From the IMG/VR virus record IMGVR_UViG_3300046713_000113, positions 1 to 36,543 of that record: 36,543 bases of DNA, one strand, 5' to 3'. The notes beneath the pieces were generated by a model, which worked only from the letters and a program-made list of their open reading frames with translations, was not told the origin of the DNA and did no database searches. This stretch comes from a virus. The position numbers were made by a program, and so were the translations under genes. Positions 7,064-13,674 of this stretch are shown piece by piece; position 1 is the stretch's first letter; the number at the start of each line of letters is the position of its first letter.

Positions 7064-7300
7064 TTGGCTGCCCACAACCGAGGGTGCAGCCTTGCCGTAG
7101 CGTGGCTTACCTCGGAGCCTTCCGTTAAGGGCCACCGCCCCACGCTGCCCCTCCTGTGTACTCGGAGAAGCCACCGCGCCCGCTCACTGGATCAGCCTGC
7201 GGGCTTGGCTTTTCGACGCCGGAATCACAATTCGGGGCCTACGCTGCACGTCAACCCCTGTTCTGTCACTCCCTGGGCCAGGTGCCCCTGACCACGTCGA
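7064..7300 (-). ncRNA. Candidate structured non-coding RNA or long 5' leader
   Basis: About 240 nt without a convincing gene, directly downstream of a TTGACA promoter. The leftward transcript would contain several stems. GGCTGC (7066-7071) pairs with GCAGCC (7086-7091). AGCGTGG (7099-7105) pairs with CCACGCT (7140-7146) and encloses CGGA/TCCG. A nested pair has AAGCCA (7168-7173) with TGGCTT (7206-7211) around GCCCGC (7178-7183) with GCGGGC (7199-7204). A GTG at 7143 with AGGAGG upstream only gives an Arg/Pro-rich shadow frame. It could be a trans-acting RNA or a regulatory leader of the gene at 7034. Confidence 0.5.
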
Positions 7301-7302
7301 GG

Positions 7303-7332
7303 ACCCTAGCGCGCTCACTGGCGCTTTGTCAA
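7303..7332 (-). promoter_or_regulatory. Promoter TTGACA-18-TAGGGT with operator variant
   Basis: -35 TTGACA (7332-7327), 18-nt spacer, -10 TAGGGT (7308-7303). The palindrome is CTGGCGCTTTGTCAAG (7318-7333), one base off the usual left arm. The stop of the 65-aa gene upstream (TGA 7331-7329) lies in the -35. A GTG 7 nt past the -10 would encode only nine residues. Confidence 0.75.
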
Positions 7333-7526
7333 GTGCGCCCGTTGACCTCGCGCTCGAAGGCCCGGTCGACGGCGTCCTCGCGGCGGCTCGCCCAGACCCA
7401 GGCGTAGGCGAGATTCATGCGTAGGTGAGCCAGGTACGTCATCGGCTCGAAGTGCGGGGCCGGCTCATAGAAGCGGGAGGGCACGAAGCCGTAGAAGAGG
7501 GCGCAGGCGATCGCTCGCCAGCGCAT
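7329..7526 (-). CDS. Hypothetical protein, 65 aa
   Basis: Starts at ATG 7526, overlapping the portal gene stop (TGATG), so it is coupled to portal translation. The product begins MRWRAIACALFYGFVPSRFY, a possible short hydrophobic helix, and continues into an Arg/Glu-rich helix (VWASRREDAVDRAFEREVNG). No family is recognised. Its stop codon is provided by the -35 TTGACA of the following promoter. Confidence 0.6.
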   Translation of the reverse strand: MRWRAIACALFYGFVPSRFYEPAPHFEPMTYLAHLRMNLAYAWVWASRREDAVDRAFEREVNGRT

Positions 7527-9979
7527 CAGTACACCGCGACCAGGGTGCCCCGGCAGCGCAGGCCGCCTTCGCATTCCACGTAGCCGCCGACCGGATAGGC
7601 GGTTTCGGCTTCCCCGAGCGTCGGCCATTCGGTGCCGTCGATGCCGTTGCAGGCCGAACACACGTTCTCGTCCAGAATCTCGGAGGCGTAGATTTCTTTC
7701 GGCCCGGCCGCCCGCATGTAGGCCCGGCGCCCGGCGTTGTAGGACTGCGAGGTCGCACCCCCCAGCTGCTCATTGAGCGCCGCATCCGACAGCCCGGTCA
7801 GATGCTCGCGCACCGCGGCGGCTGCGGCGGAGGGTTCGAGGGTGGAGACGGCGGCGGCTTTCTTGCTCGCCGACGCCGCCAGGCCCGAGGACAGCGTCAG
7901 CGAGGCCGCCTCGGCGCGTTCGCGGACCTGACCCGCCAGAGCAGCGGTGTCGGCTTCGGCGCCGCGGAAGGCCGCCCGCGCCTGCACCCCGACCTGGGCT
8001 TCATGCTCAGAGCGCGCCGACGCGACCCCTTCGGCCGCGATCGCCTGCATGGGCACGTCGAGGACGTCGACGTCGACGGGGTCGCAGGTCAGGGCGGCGA
8101 GGACGGCGGCGTCCCCTTCGGCGGCCTCGACCTCGGCGACCAGCTGCTCGACCTGCTGGGCCTGGCCCTCGCGGTAGGCGGCGATCAGGGCCTCGCGGCC
8201 GGTCGTGAAGGACGCCTCCATCGCGGCGAAGTTGACCTGCGCCGTGACCTCGAAGGCGAGCGGCTGGCGCTTCAGGTCGCGCGCCGGCAGTTCCAGGGCG
8301 ACGACGGGAACCAGGGTGTCACTTCCCCCCTTGCCCTTCGGCCCACGCAAGATGACACCCTCGGCGACCAGGGCGTCGCGGGCGCGCCGTGCCGTCTGGT
8401 TCTTCGGGTCGCTTCCGGCGGCGCGGGCCAGCTGCGGCCACGTCATCGGCGCCGTCAGGGCCGCGACGATCGACTCCGACAGGGCCGAGCGTTTGGGCTG
8501 GCGGTGTGTGCGCCCGCCTGCGCCCCCGGAGGCGAGCGGGCCACCTTCGTCAGGGGGCGGCGTTTCGGGGTCGGGAGGCGCCGGGGCAGGAGGCGTGGGG
8601 GGCGGTGCCTGTTCTTCGGCCTCGGCTGCGGCCTGCTGGCCGGGCACCTTCCAGCGCTCGCCGATGTAGGCGCGCAGTTCGGGGTCGACGGCGATCGCGC
8701 CCTTTTCGATCCCGACGGCGAGGTCGGCGAAGGCAAGCTCTTTTGTCTCGATGCGCGTGTAGGCGATCAGCGGGGCCTGCACGTCGGGGCCGTAGTTGCG
8801 CTTGACCAGGCGGTCGATGACCAGCTGCGTCATCTCGCAATACCAGTCGGCGATCGCGCCCTGATTCTCCAGGTAGGTGTCGACGAAGGTTTCCCCGAGC
8901 GCCCTGGCGCCGGTGCGCGCGTCGCCCCCGAGGTTGAACAGCAGCAGCACGAAGCCCTTCGCCATCTGCTCGTCGTGGTAGCGGATCGACCCGATCGTGT
9001 CGGGCAGCTGGCCTTCGACGCCGGCGATCCGCAGCTTGCCCGGGCCGGCGCCACCGCCGGTGGTCGCGGCGCGCAGTTCTTCGGCGCGCTGGGCGAGGGA
9101 TTCGATCTGCTCTTTGGAGGCCGCCGGGTCGACCTCAAACCACGGGATGCCCATCGCGTTGCGCTCATGCTTGACGGCGTCGACGCGGATCAGCGCGTCC
9201 TTGACCAGCCAGTCGCGGTAGCAGGCGCGCAGCATGGAGCGGCCGACCTGGTCGCCATCGTCGGCGGTGTCCCAGAGGTAGGTGATTAGCCGGTCGGCTT
9301 CGAGGACGCGGATCGCCCCACCGGCGGCGCCGGCGAGAATCTGCCCGCCGGTGTTGAAGCCACCGCGCAGCTGTTCGACCGCCTCCAGGTTGCCGTGTTC
9401 GTCGGTGCGGATACCGATGATCGACCGCGGCGGGCGGGTGCCGAGCTTGACCAGGTGCAGGAGGCCGTCGTCGCGAAGCTCTAGCAGTTCCTCGAAGTGG
9501 TAGTGGCCCTGGGTGAGCGCGCGCAGGGCGTGGCTCATGTGCTTGTCGTGGTTGAAGGCGCCGCGGCGGCGCGGCCCCTCGTCCTCGCCGCGGATCGGCA
9601 GGTTCAGGTCTTCGGCGATGTGGTCGACGACGTTGGGGTCGGCCTCATTGGGGTCGACTTCCCAGCGAAAGCGGCGGATCGGCAGCGTCGTCGCCAGGAT
9701 CAGCCCTTTCAACTCGGCGTCGGTTTCCATGCGTTCGATCTTCGTCACCGACGCCGGCCACTGAAGCTCGGGCGCGTACTCGCGGTCGTCGACGAAGTAG
9801 GCCCACTCGGGATGGTTGAAGCCGCCGGGCATCCCCAGGCCGGGCATGACGAGGCCCGGGATGCCTTCCTCTCTGGTTGGGGCGCCGCGCTGGGCGCCCT
9901 TGTCGACGGACGCTGCCTCGACGGGGCCACCACGGGCGGCGAGTCGGGCGCGGGCTGCTTCTACGGCGTCGGAGGGCAC
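7526..9979 (-). CDS. Portal protein fused to winged-helix segment and MuF-like domain
   Basis: An 817-aa protein. Residues about 60-450 are a portal of the DUF935/Mu gp29 kind: DAELKGLILATTLPIRRFRW, then YHFEELLELRDDGLLHLVKL, ADRLITYLWDT and RSMLRACYRDWLVKDALIR. A Pro-rich linker follows. Residues 498-558 read as a winged helix-turn-helix (TWPQLARAAGSDPKNQTARR, then ALVAEGVILRGPKGKGG). Residues about 580-817 resemble a MuF head-morphogenesis domain, with NAGRRAYMRAAG, CSAC (774, 777) and two further Cys (803, 809) that could bind zinc. Portal and MuF are separate genes in Mu. Start GTG 9979 has no good SD. Confidence 0.8.
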   Translation of the reverse strand: MPSDAVEAARARLAARGGPVEAASVDKGAQRGAPTREEGIPGLVMPGLGMPGGFNHPEWAYFVDDREYAPELQWPASVTKIERMETDAELKGLILATTLPIRRFRWEVDPNEADPNVVDHIAEDLNLPIRGEDEGPRRRGAFNHDKHMSHALRALTQGHYHFEELLELRDDGLLHLVKLGTRPPRSIIGIRTDEHGNLEAVEQLRGGFNTGGQILAGAAGGAIRVLEADRLITYLWDTADDGDQVGRSMLRACYRDWLVKDALIRVDAVKHERNAMGIPWFEVDPAASKEQIESLAQRAEELRAATTGGGAGPGKLRIAGVEGQLPDTIGSIRYHDEQMAKGFVLLLFNLGGDARTGARALGETFVDTYLENQGAIADWYCEMTQLVIDRLVKRNYGPDVQAPLIAYTRIETKELAFADLAVGIEKGAIAVDPELRAYIGERWKVPGQQAAAEAEEQAPPPTPPAPAPPDPETPPPDEGGPLASGGAGGRTHRQPKRSALSESIVAALTAPMTWPQLARAAGSDPKNQTARRARDALVAEGVILRGPKGKGGSDTLVPVVALELPARDLKRQPLAFEVTAQVNFAAMEASFTTGREALIAAYREGQAQQVEQLVAEVEAAEGDAAVLAALTCDPVDVDVLDVPMQAIAAEGVASARSEHEAQVGVQARAAFRGAEADTAALAGQVRERAEAASLTLSSGLAASASKKAAAVSTLEPSAAAAAVREHLTGLSDAALNEQLGGATSQSYNAGRRAYMRAAGPKEIYASEILDENVCSACNGIDGTEWPTLGEAETAYPVGGYVECEGGLRCRGTLVAVY

Positions 9980-9980
9980 T

Positions 9981-10008
9981 TGACACCCACGCTAGCGGAA
10001 GGGTGTCA
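9981..10008 (-). repeat. Perfect inverted repeat with inner palindrome at portal start
   Basis: TGACACCC (9981-9988) and GGGTGTCA (10001-10008) are perfect 8-bp inverted arms around the palindrome CGCTAGCG (9990-9997). It lies 2 nt upstream of the portal GTG, in the 5' leader of the transcript starting near 10245. It could be an operator or an RNA hairpin controlling portal translation. Confidence 0.6.
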
Positions 10009-10030
10009 CCCCCCGAACAGGCGAGAGTGC

Positions 10031-10240
10031 CTAGCGGGCCTTCGGCATATTTGGCATCGGCATCGGCATGCCTGGTTTCGGTCCCATAGGGCCACTGTAG
10101 CGCGACCTCGCAGCCCCCAGAACGCCGTCGGCCCCGCATTTCGTCGTGTACTGACCGATTGGCGGGGCCGGGGCGATGAACCGTGCCAACGAAGCCCCCC
10201 AGCCAGCCCGGCAAGAGTCGGCCGAAGGGGCAGGCGTCAC
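10031..10240 (-). CDS. Small ORF with Met/Pro-rich tail (18-69 aa)
   Basis: A frame from GTG 10240, 11 nt past a -10 box, ends in MGPKPGMPMPMPNMPKAR. The last 18 residues alone start at ATG 10084, and the Met/Pro repeat resembles short peptides I have seen near portal genes of actinophages. No strong SD is visible for either start. Function unknown. The rest of 9980-10260 holds the promoter pair and the inverted repeat. Confidence 0.35.
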   Translation of the reverse strand: MTPAPSADSCRAGWGASLARFIAPAPPIGQYTTKCGADGVLGAARSRYSGPMGPKPGMPMPMPNMPKAR

Positions 10241-10251
10241 ACGATGCGGCC

Positions 10252-10280
10252 ACCCTAGCACGGGATGCGGTGGTTGACAA
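10252..10280 (-). promoter_or_regulatory. Leftward promoter TTGTCA-17-TAGGGT (portal unit)
   Basis: -35 TTGTCA (10280-10275), 17-nt spacer, -10 TAGGGT (10257-10252). It is divergent from, and shares its -35 bases with, the rightward promoter at 10274-10302. It would feed the small ORF and the portal gene. Confidence 0.7.
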
Positions 10281-10302
10281 ACCGCAAGTGAGCAGCTAGC
10301 CT
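10274..10302 (+). promoter_or_regulatory. Rightward promoter TTGACA-17-TAGCCT over operator
   Basis: -35 TTGACA (10274-10279), 17-nt spacer, -10 TAGCCT (10297-10302), then ATG 10309 after 6 nt. The palindrome variant GTTGACAAACCGCAAG covers 10273-10288. This is the only rightward copy of the leader cassette. Confidence 0.8.
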
Positions 10303-10308
10303 AGAGGC

Positions 10309-10524
10309 ATGAACCGAAGCCAAACAGAAGGGACCACGATGAACGCCGAGCAGGTCAAGCAGCAGATGCAGGAGAGGATCACTCGCCACGCCGCCCGCCT
10401 CCAGCTTCCCGAGCATGAGGTCGCGGCCTGGTTCCTCGAAGGCGCCGAGCGCCAGCACCGCGAGGCCAGCGAGAACTTCCTCGCCTCCGACAAGCTGCTC
10501 ACCGCGGCGAAGGCGCTCGCCTGA
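10309..10524 (+). CDS. Hypothetical helical protein, 71 aa (or 61 aa)
   Basis: One of the few rightward genes. ATG 10309 opens the conserved leader (MNRSQTEGTT). A second in-frame ATG at 10339 follows GAAGGGACCACG. The product is helical and charged (EQVKQQMQERITRHAARLQL, then EVAAWFLEGAERQHREASEN). No family is recognised. Its stop overlaps the ATG of the peptidase gene (TGATGG), so the two are co-translated. Confidence 0.65.
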   Translation: MNRSQTEGTTMNAEQVKQQMQERITRHAARLQLPEHEVAAWFLEGAERQHREASENFLASDKLLTAAKALA

Positions 10525-11093
10525 TGGACCGCCTCGCCGACATCCTCCGCGCGCTGGGCATGATCCTCTTCTTCGGCCCCCTCGCGCTGTTCTGCCTCTT
10601 CGTGATCGGGCTGGTTCTCTACGCGACGGTCGCCAGCGCGTCGACGACCATCGCCGGGGGCGCTCAGCCCTACCAGCGGTGGGTCGATGAAGCCCAGGTC
10701 GCGACGCCCGACGTGACGATCGCCGTCATCGAAGGCGAACCCGAACGGTGCAGCGGCGCCGACGGCTGCACGGACGGGACCGCCATCTGGATTCAGCCGA
10801 TCCCGGGCTGGCTCGCGGGGACGCGGCTCGCCTTCCTGCATGAGCTAGGCCACGTCTTCGACTTCACCACCCTGCCCGAATGGGCGCGCGCCCAGTTCCG
10901 GGTGCTGACCGGCTACGCCACGAAGCCCTGGGCCGACGAAGGCGAACGCCTCGGCCTCGCGGAGTTGTTCGCCGAAAGCTGGCGCCTCTGCGCGTGGCCC
11001 GCTGGGCGCCGCAGCGCCGTCGGGATCGAAACGCTGCGCCGCTCTGGGCAGCTGCCGCGCGTCTGCGCGTTGATCGACCGCGCCGCTGCTTAG
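10524..11093 (+). CDS. Membrane-anchored HExxH metallopeptidase-like protein
   Basis: A 189-aa protein. Residues 9-36 form one hydrophobic helix, so the C-terminal domain is probably outside the membrane or in the periplasm/wall space. HELGH at 106-110 is a zincin zinc-binding motif, followed by an AELFAES segment (146-152) that could give the third ligand Glu. Cys76 and Cys82 might form a disulfide. It sits in a rightward two-gene unit inserted among leftward head genes, with its own promoter, as phage 'moron' cargo often does. Its stop overlaps the convergent gene's stop. Substrate unknown; a role in entry, lysis or host-surface change is possible. Confidence 0.65.
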   Translation: MDRLADILRALGMILFFGPLALFCLFVIGLVLYATVASASTTIAGGAQPYQRWVDEAQVATPDVTIAVIEGEPERCSGADGCTDGTAIWIQPIPGWLAGTRLAFLHELGHVFDFTTLPEWARAQFRVLTGYATKPWADEGERLGLAELFAESWRLCAWPAGRRSAVGIETLRRSGQLPRVCALIDRAAA

Positions 11094-11593
11094 GAAGCGA
11101 AGAGGGCGTAGAGAGCGCGTGTGTGGGTCTGCCGGATGTAGCCGCCGTTTGTGACGGCCTTTTTCCCGCGCATCTTGATCGTGTGTTTCGCGGCCGTGAG
11201 CGCCAGGAGGTAGACCTGCGAGACGTTGGCCTCTACATCGGTTCCGGCGGGGCAGACAAGATTGGCAACGGGCGTCTGATCGGCGGCGTCCAGCGAGATG
11301 GTCCCGTAGCCCTGGCTCGGCCCGGCGTTTAGGTCAAGATCGAAGGTTGCGACGACCGCGAGCAGGCTCGCGACCGCGGGGGTGATTTCCAGTACCGCCC
11401 CGGGGACGTCGGCATAGGCGTTTTCGAGCGTCAGGTCGCCGGTGGCCGCGATGACGCCCAGCGTCGGCTTCAGGTTCCGGCTCCCCCACTTCAGGACGTC
11501 GAGGGCGTCGGCGAGGGCGCCGACCTGTACTGGCCCGTCGGGTGCGTCTTCGTCTTCGGGGAACGGGAGTTTGTTGACCGGCGTTTCGGGCAT
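11090..11593 (-). CDS. Structural protein, head-fibre or tail-fibre type
   Basis: A 167-aa protein. It starts MPETPVNKLPFPEDEDAPDG and VQVGALADAL, the standard opening of phage fibre/baseplate appendage proteins. A beta-rich domain follows (GVIAATGDLTLENAYADVPG, SLLAVVATFDLDLN, QGYGTISLDAADQ) and the end reads TNGGYIRQTHTRALYALFAS. These features suggest a trimeric surface appendage. TAGGCT lies 7 nt upstream of the ATG, suggesting a leaderless mRNA. Which appendage it belongs to cannot be told. Confidence 0.6.
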   Translation of the reverse strand: MPETPVNKLPFPEDEDAPDGPVQVGALADALDVLKWGSRNLKPTLGVIAATGDLTLENAYADVPGAVLEITPAVASLLAVVATFDLDLNAGPSQGYGTISLDAADQTPVANLVCPAGTDVEANVSQVYLLALTAAKHTIKMRGKKAVTNGGYIRQTHTRALYALFAS

Positions 11594-11600
11594 CGTCGTC

Positions 11601-11606
11601 AGCCTA
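11601..11606 (-). promoter_or_regulatory. -10 box TAGGCT before the fibre-like gene
   Basis: TAGGCT ends 7 nt before ATG 11593. At the matching -35 distance only a weak TGATGG is present and there is no palindrome, so it differs from the operator-type promoters. Confidence 0.4.
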
Positions 11607-11657
11607 GCGCCTGCTGGTCGGCCCCATCAGAGGCCGCCAGCGGGCGCGTAAGGGCCG

Positions 11658-12200
11658 CTATGCCTTCGCGGCACCCTTGCTCGGGTCGGGCGCCTTCGTG
11701 GTGCTGGCCGCCTCGGGAGGCGTGTCAGACAGGCAGTCCTCCGGGATCGCCACGTCCTGGCCCGCCGGGTAGTCCTGCCCGCGGAAGGTCGCGTCGGTGG
11801 TCAGGCGGATCACGGTCCTGTCCTGGTCGGCCCAGTCGGGGCGCTCGGGCGCGACGAAGCCGGCGCCGTGCCCGTCCTTGACGATGTAGAGGGCGATGCC
11901 GGGGTCGCGGGTCTTCCCGGCGCGGGCTGCGTCCACCTTCGCCTGAATCGCCGCGGTGTCGTCGGCCTGCTCGGCAGCGGCGGGCGTCAAACCGAAGCTG
12001 GGGTTGGCGGCAGCGACGGCGGCCTGGCGCGCCGCGACGAGCTTCGCCGAGGCGACGCCGTACATCTCGCCGGCCTCTTCGAGCATCAGGGTCGCCCGCG
12101 TGTCGTCGGCCGCCATCGCGGCGGCGTTGCGGAGGTTGGCGACGGCGCGGTCGTAGTTGTCAATCGCGGCGAGGGTGTCGCGGGCCTGCTCGGTGTCCAT
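11658..12200 (-). CDS. Hypothetical virion-associated protein, 180 aa
   Basis: Start at ATG 12200 is set by GAGAGGA 7 nt upstream. The N-terminal 70 residues are helical (MDTEQARDTLAAIDNYDRAV, LMLEEAGEMYGVASAKLVAA). The C-terminal half has a beta-like part (GIALYIVKDGHGAGFVAPER, RTVIRLTTDATFRGQDYPAG). No family is recognised, though 'FRGQDYPAGQDVAIP' resembles short phage head/tail-associated modules. It is read with the small genes upstream of it. Confidence 0.6.
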   Translation of the reverse strand: MDTEQARDTLAAIDNYDRAVANLRNAAAMAADDTRATLMLEEAGEMYGVASAKLVAARQAAVAAANPSFGLTPAAAEQADDTAAIQAKVDAARAGKTRDPGIALYIVKDGHGAGFVAPERPDWADQDRTVIRLTTDATFRGQDYPAGQDVAIPEDCLSDTPPEAASTTKAPDPSKGAAKA

Positions 12201-12231
12201 TGGGAAGTCCTCTCGGTAGGGGGCGGCGAGC

Positions 12232-12363
12232 CTACCGGGTGACGACGACGAGATAGGCAAGCGAGCCGAAGCCGCCTGCGGCCCAGGCCGGCGCATCCGC
12301 CAGCAGCAGCCCCTCGGCTAGGACGAGGGCGATGATCATCGCGGCCCCGACGCGGGCGTACAT
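12232..12363 (-). CDS. Small membrane protein, 43 aa
   Basis: ATG 12363 overlaps the stop of the next gene upstream (TGATG). The 43-residue product has two hydrophobic stretches (VGAAMIIALVLAEGLLL and GGFGSLAYLVVV), so it is probably a small membrane protein. No family is recognised. Confidence 0.6.
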   Translation of the reverse strand: MYARVGAAMIIALVLAEGLLLADAPAWAAGGFGSLAYLVVVTR

Positions 12364-12566
12364 CAGCGGGTCAGGTCCCAGCTGCGCGGGTCCTGCCCGC
12401 GCGCCGCGCGCTCCCAGGCCGGGATGACGGCATCGCGCAGGTTGTCGCGACGCCGGCCAAGCTCGGCCCGGCACTCTTCGCGGCGCTCGGTCAGCTGGCC
12501 GCCGGCGCGCGCCCGCAGTTCGTGGCCGCTCAGTTCCTTCGCTGGCTTCGAGTCGGCGCTCGCCAT
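12363..12566 (-). CDS. Hypothetical charged protein, 67 aa
   Basis: Starts at ATG 12566 in a TGATG overlap with the gene upstream. The product is helical and very charged (ELSGHELRARAGGQLTERRE, AELGRRRDNLRDAVIPAWER). No domain is recognised. Confidence 0.55.
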   Translation of the reverse strand: MASADSKPAKELSGHELRARAGGQLTERREECRAELGRRRDNLRDAVIPAWERAARGQDPRSWDLTR

Positions 12567-12763
12567 CAGCAGCCGCTCCCCTTGATCCAGTTGTCGACGT
12601 CCGACGTGGCGTAGGGCGCCAGCCGCTCCAGCGACTCGCGCGCCAGCCGGCGCTTGTCCATGCCCACGTTGTGGGAGACGAAGATCGCCGCGAGGTCGGC
12701 GACCGTCTCGTCGAGGGTGGTCTGCGGGACCTCGATGGTGTCGGTGGGGTCTGCCACCGCCAT
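12566..12763 (-). CDS. Hypothetical protein, 65 aa
   Basis: ATG 12763 overlaps the previous stop. Product begins MAVADPTDTIEVPQTTLDET and contains DLAAIFVSHNVGMDKRRLAR and WIKGSGC at the end. Alpha-helical, with no recognised family. Part of a run of five coupled small genes between the large terminase and the fibre gene. Confidence 0.55.
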   Translation of the reverse strand: MAVADPTDTIEVPQTTLDETVADLAAIFVSHNVGMDKRRLARESLERLAPYATSDVDNWIKGSGC

Positions 12764-13008
12764 CAGTTCGGCTGCCCCTGCGCGGCCCGCATGGCCTGGT
12801 TGATCCCGTCGCCGAGGCTTTCGACTTCGTCGACCGTCCAGCCAGTCGGCTTCGCCGCGAAGTAGGACGTGCCCTCCTGACCGTCGACGTCGACCTCCAG
12901 GTCCCCGTCGACCAGGTCGACCTTCGTGACCGTGCCGACCAGGCCGCCGTCGACCATGACGCGGTCGCCCAGAGCCAGCGGCTCGTCGTGCTTATCAACG
13001 ATCGCCAT
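12763..13008 (-). CDS. Small SH3/KOW-like protein, 81 aa
   Basis: The N-terminal half (PLALGDRVMVDGGLVGTVTK, then VDLVDGDLEVDVDGQEG) has the look of a KOW/SH3-like beta barrel. The helical C-terminus follows WTVDEVESLGDGINQAM. ATG 13008 overlaps the stop of the ubiquitin-like gene (ATGA). Such folds often bind nucleic acid or protein, but no specific role can be given. Confidence 0.55.
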   Translation of the reverse strand: MAIVDKHDEPLALGDRVMVDGGLVGTVTKVDLVDGDLEVDVDGQEGTSYFAAKPTGWTVDEVESLGDGINQAMRAAQGQPN

Positions 13009-13382
13009 CAGGCGGCCCCCACGCCCTGACGAAGGCGGACGTTACCGCCGCCACCCTCGTCGATGTCGAGGAAGAGGGTTTCGTCCGGCAGGTCAGCGAC
13101 CAGCCCGCCCGGGTTGAGCGCCTGGCCGCCTTCCTGGGTGCGAAGAGTCCAGCCGGCGATGTCTGGGTAGTCGGCCCCCGTGGCGCCGCTGCCCCTCATT
13201 GCGGCCCGCATTACGGCGTGGACCTTCTCGTTTGGGTTGCGGCGCACCTTGACTGGGAAACCGCTGACCACGACCTCGATCGTCGGGTATTCCTCGGCTG
13301 GCTTCGGGGGGGCGTGGTGCTTCTCCACGCGCTCGGCGAACGCTCGCAGGCCCTTGCTTATGCGCTTCCTCGCGGCGCCCAT
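13008..13382 (-). CDS. Ubiquitin-like beta-grasp protein (DUF2604-like), 124 aa
   Basis: I chose ATG 13382 (TGATG overlap); ATG 13400 would add six residues. A basic helical N-terminus precedes a domain at about 33-110: EEYPTIEVVVSGFPVKVRR, a helix EKVHAVMRAAMRG, then DIAGWTLRTQEGGQALNP and DETLFLDIDEGGGG. This strand-strand-helix-strand order with the W-x-L-R and LFL blocks is what I know of bacterial ubiquitin-like DUF2604 proteins. After GGGG (110-113) comes an 11-residue tail, so conjugation would need trimming. No E1, E2 or JAB peptidase gene is visible nearby. Confidence 0.6.
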   Translation of the reverse strand: MGAARKRISKGLRAFAERVEKHHAPPKPAEEYPTIEVVVSGFPVKVRRNPNEKVHAVMRAAMRGSGATGADYPDIAGWTLRTQEGGQALNPGGLVADLPDETLFLDIDEGGGGNVRLRQGVGAA

Positions 13383-13612
13383 CAGACGCGCTCGGGCCAT
13401 GCCCAGGTGTTCTCGCCACCCTCGGCGTCGTACTTGACGATGCCGGCGACCGGCTCAGGCGCGCAGTCGGGGGGGAAGGCGGTCAGTTTGACGGCGCCAG
13501 CCTCGGCATCCCAGACGTCGGTGATGGTGGCGGTGACCTCCATCTCGTCTTCGATGCCGGTCTGCGGGCGGACGTAGGTGACCTGACGGCCGATGCTGGG
13601 CAGCTGCTCCAC
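13382..13612 (-). CDS. Hypothetical phage beta-barrel protein, 76 aa
   Basis: GTG 13612 is chosen because AGAGGA lies 5-6 nt upstream; a TTG at 13639 is in frame but lies inside the operator. The product is beta-rich (IGRQVTYVRPQTGIEDEMEV, TATITDVWDAEAGAVKLTAF) and ends NTWAWPERV, a pattern common in small phage proteins of unknown function. It is the first gene of the unit starting at the 13646-13674 promoter. Confidence 0.6.
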   Translation of the reverse strand: MEQLPSIGRQVTYVRPQTGIEDEMEVTATITDVWDAEAGAVKLTAFPPDCAPEPVAGIVKYDAEGGENTWAWPERV

Positions 13613-13630
13613 GGTGTTCCTCTCGGGAAG

Positions 13631-13648
13631 GGTTGACAAAGCGCAACC
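13631..13648 (-). promoter_or_regulatory. Operator-like palindrome just downstream of a -10 box
   Basis: GGTTGCGCTTTGTCAACC on the leftward strand has arms GGTTG / CAACC, a full match where other copies have CTTG / CAAG. It overlaps the -10 and the predicted transcription start of the promoter at 13646-13674, a classic repressor position. Confidence 0.6.
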
Positions 13649-13674
13649 GTAGCGGCGCTACCACTTCGTGTCAA
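13646..13674 (-). promoter_or_regulatory. Leftward promoter TTGACA-17-TACGGT
   Basis: -35 TTGACA (13674-13669) lies in the last codons of the large terminase gene; spacer is 17 nt; -10 is TACGGT (13651-13646). The spacer holds the hairpin GTAGC/GCTAC (13649-13661). The operator palindrome follows directly. Confidence 0.65.

Noticed and set aside
6541-7143. 200-codon leftward frame starting at GTG 7143 with AGGAGG
   Set aside because: Its first two thirds overlap the better gene 6768-7034 and are Arg/Pro-rich shadow; only its last 76 codons are kept as a gene.
7802-9289. 495-codon rightward frame over the portal gene
   Set aside because: Composition is that of the reverse complement of the portal; no start signal.
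13633-13661. Rightward promoter from TTGACA 13633
   Set aside because: No acceptable -10 at 16-18 nt (CGCTAC) and it would run antisense into terminase; treated as operator.
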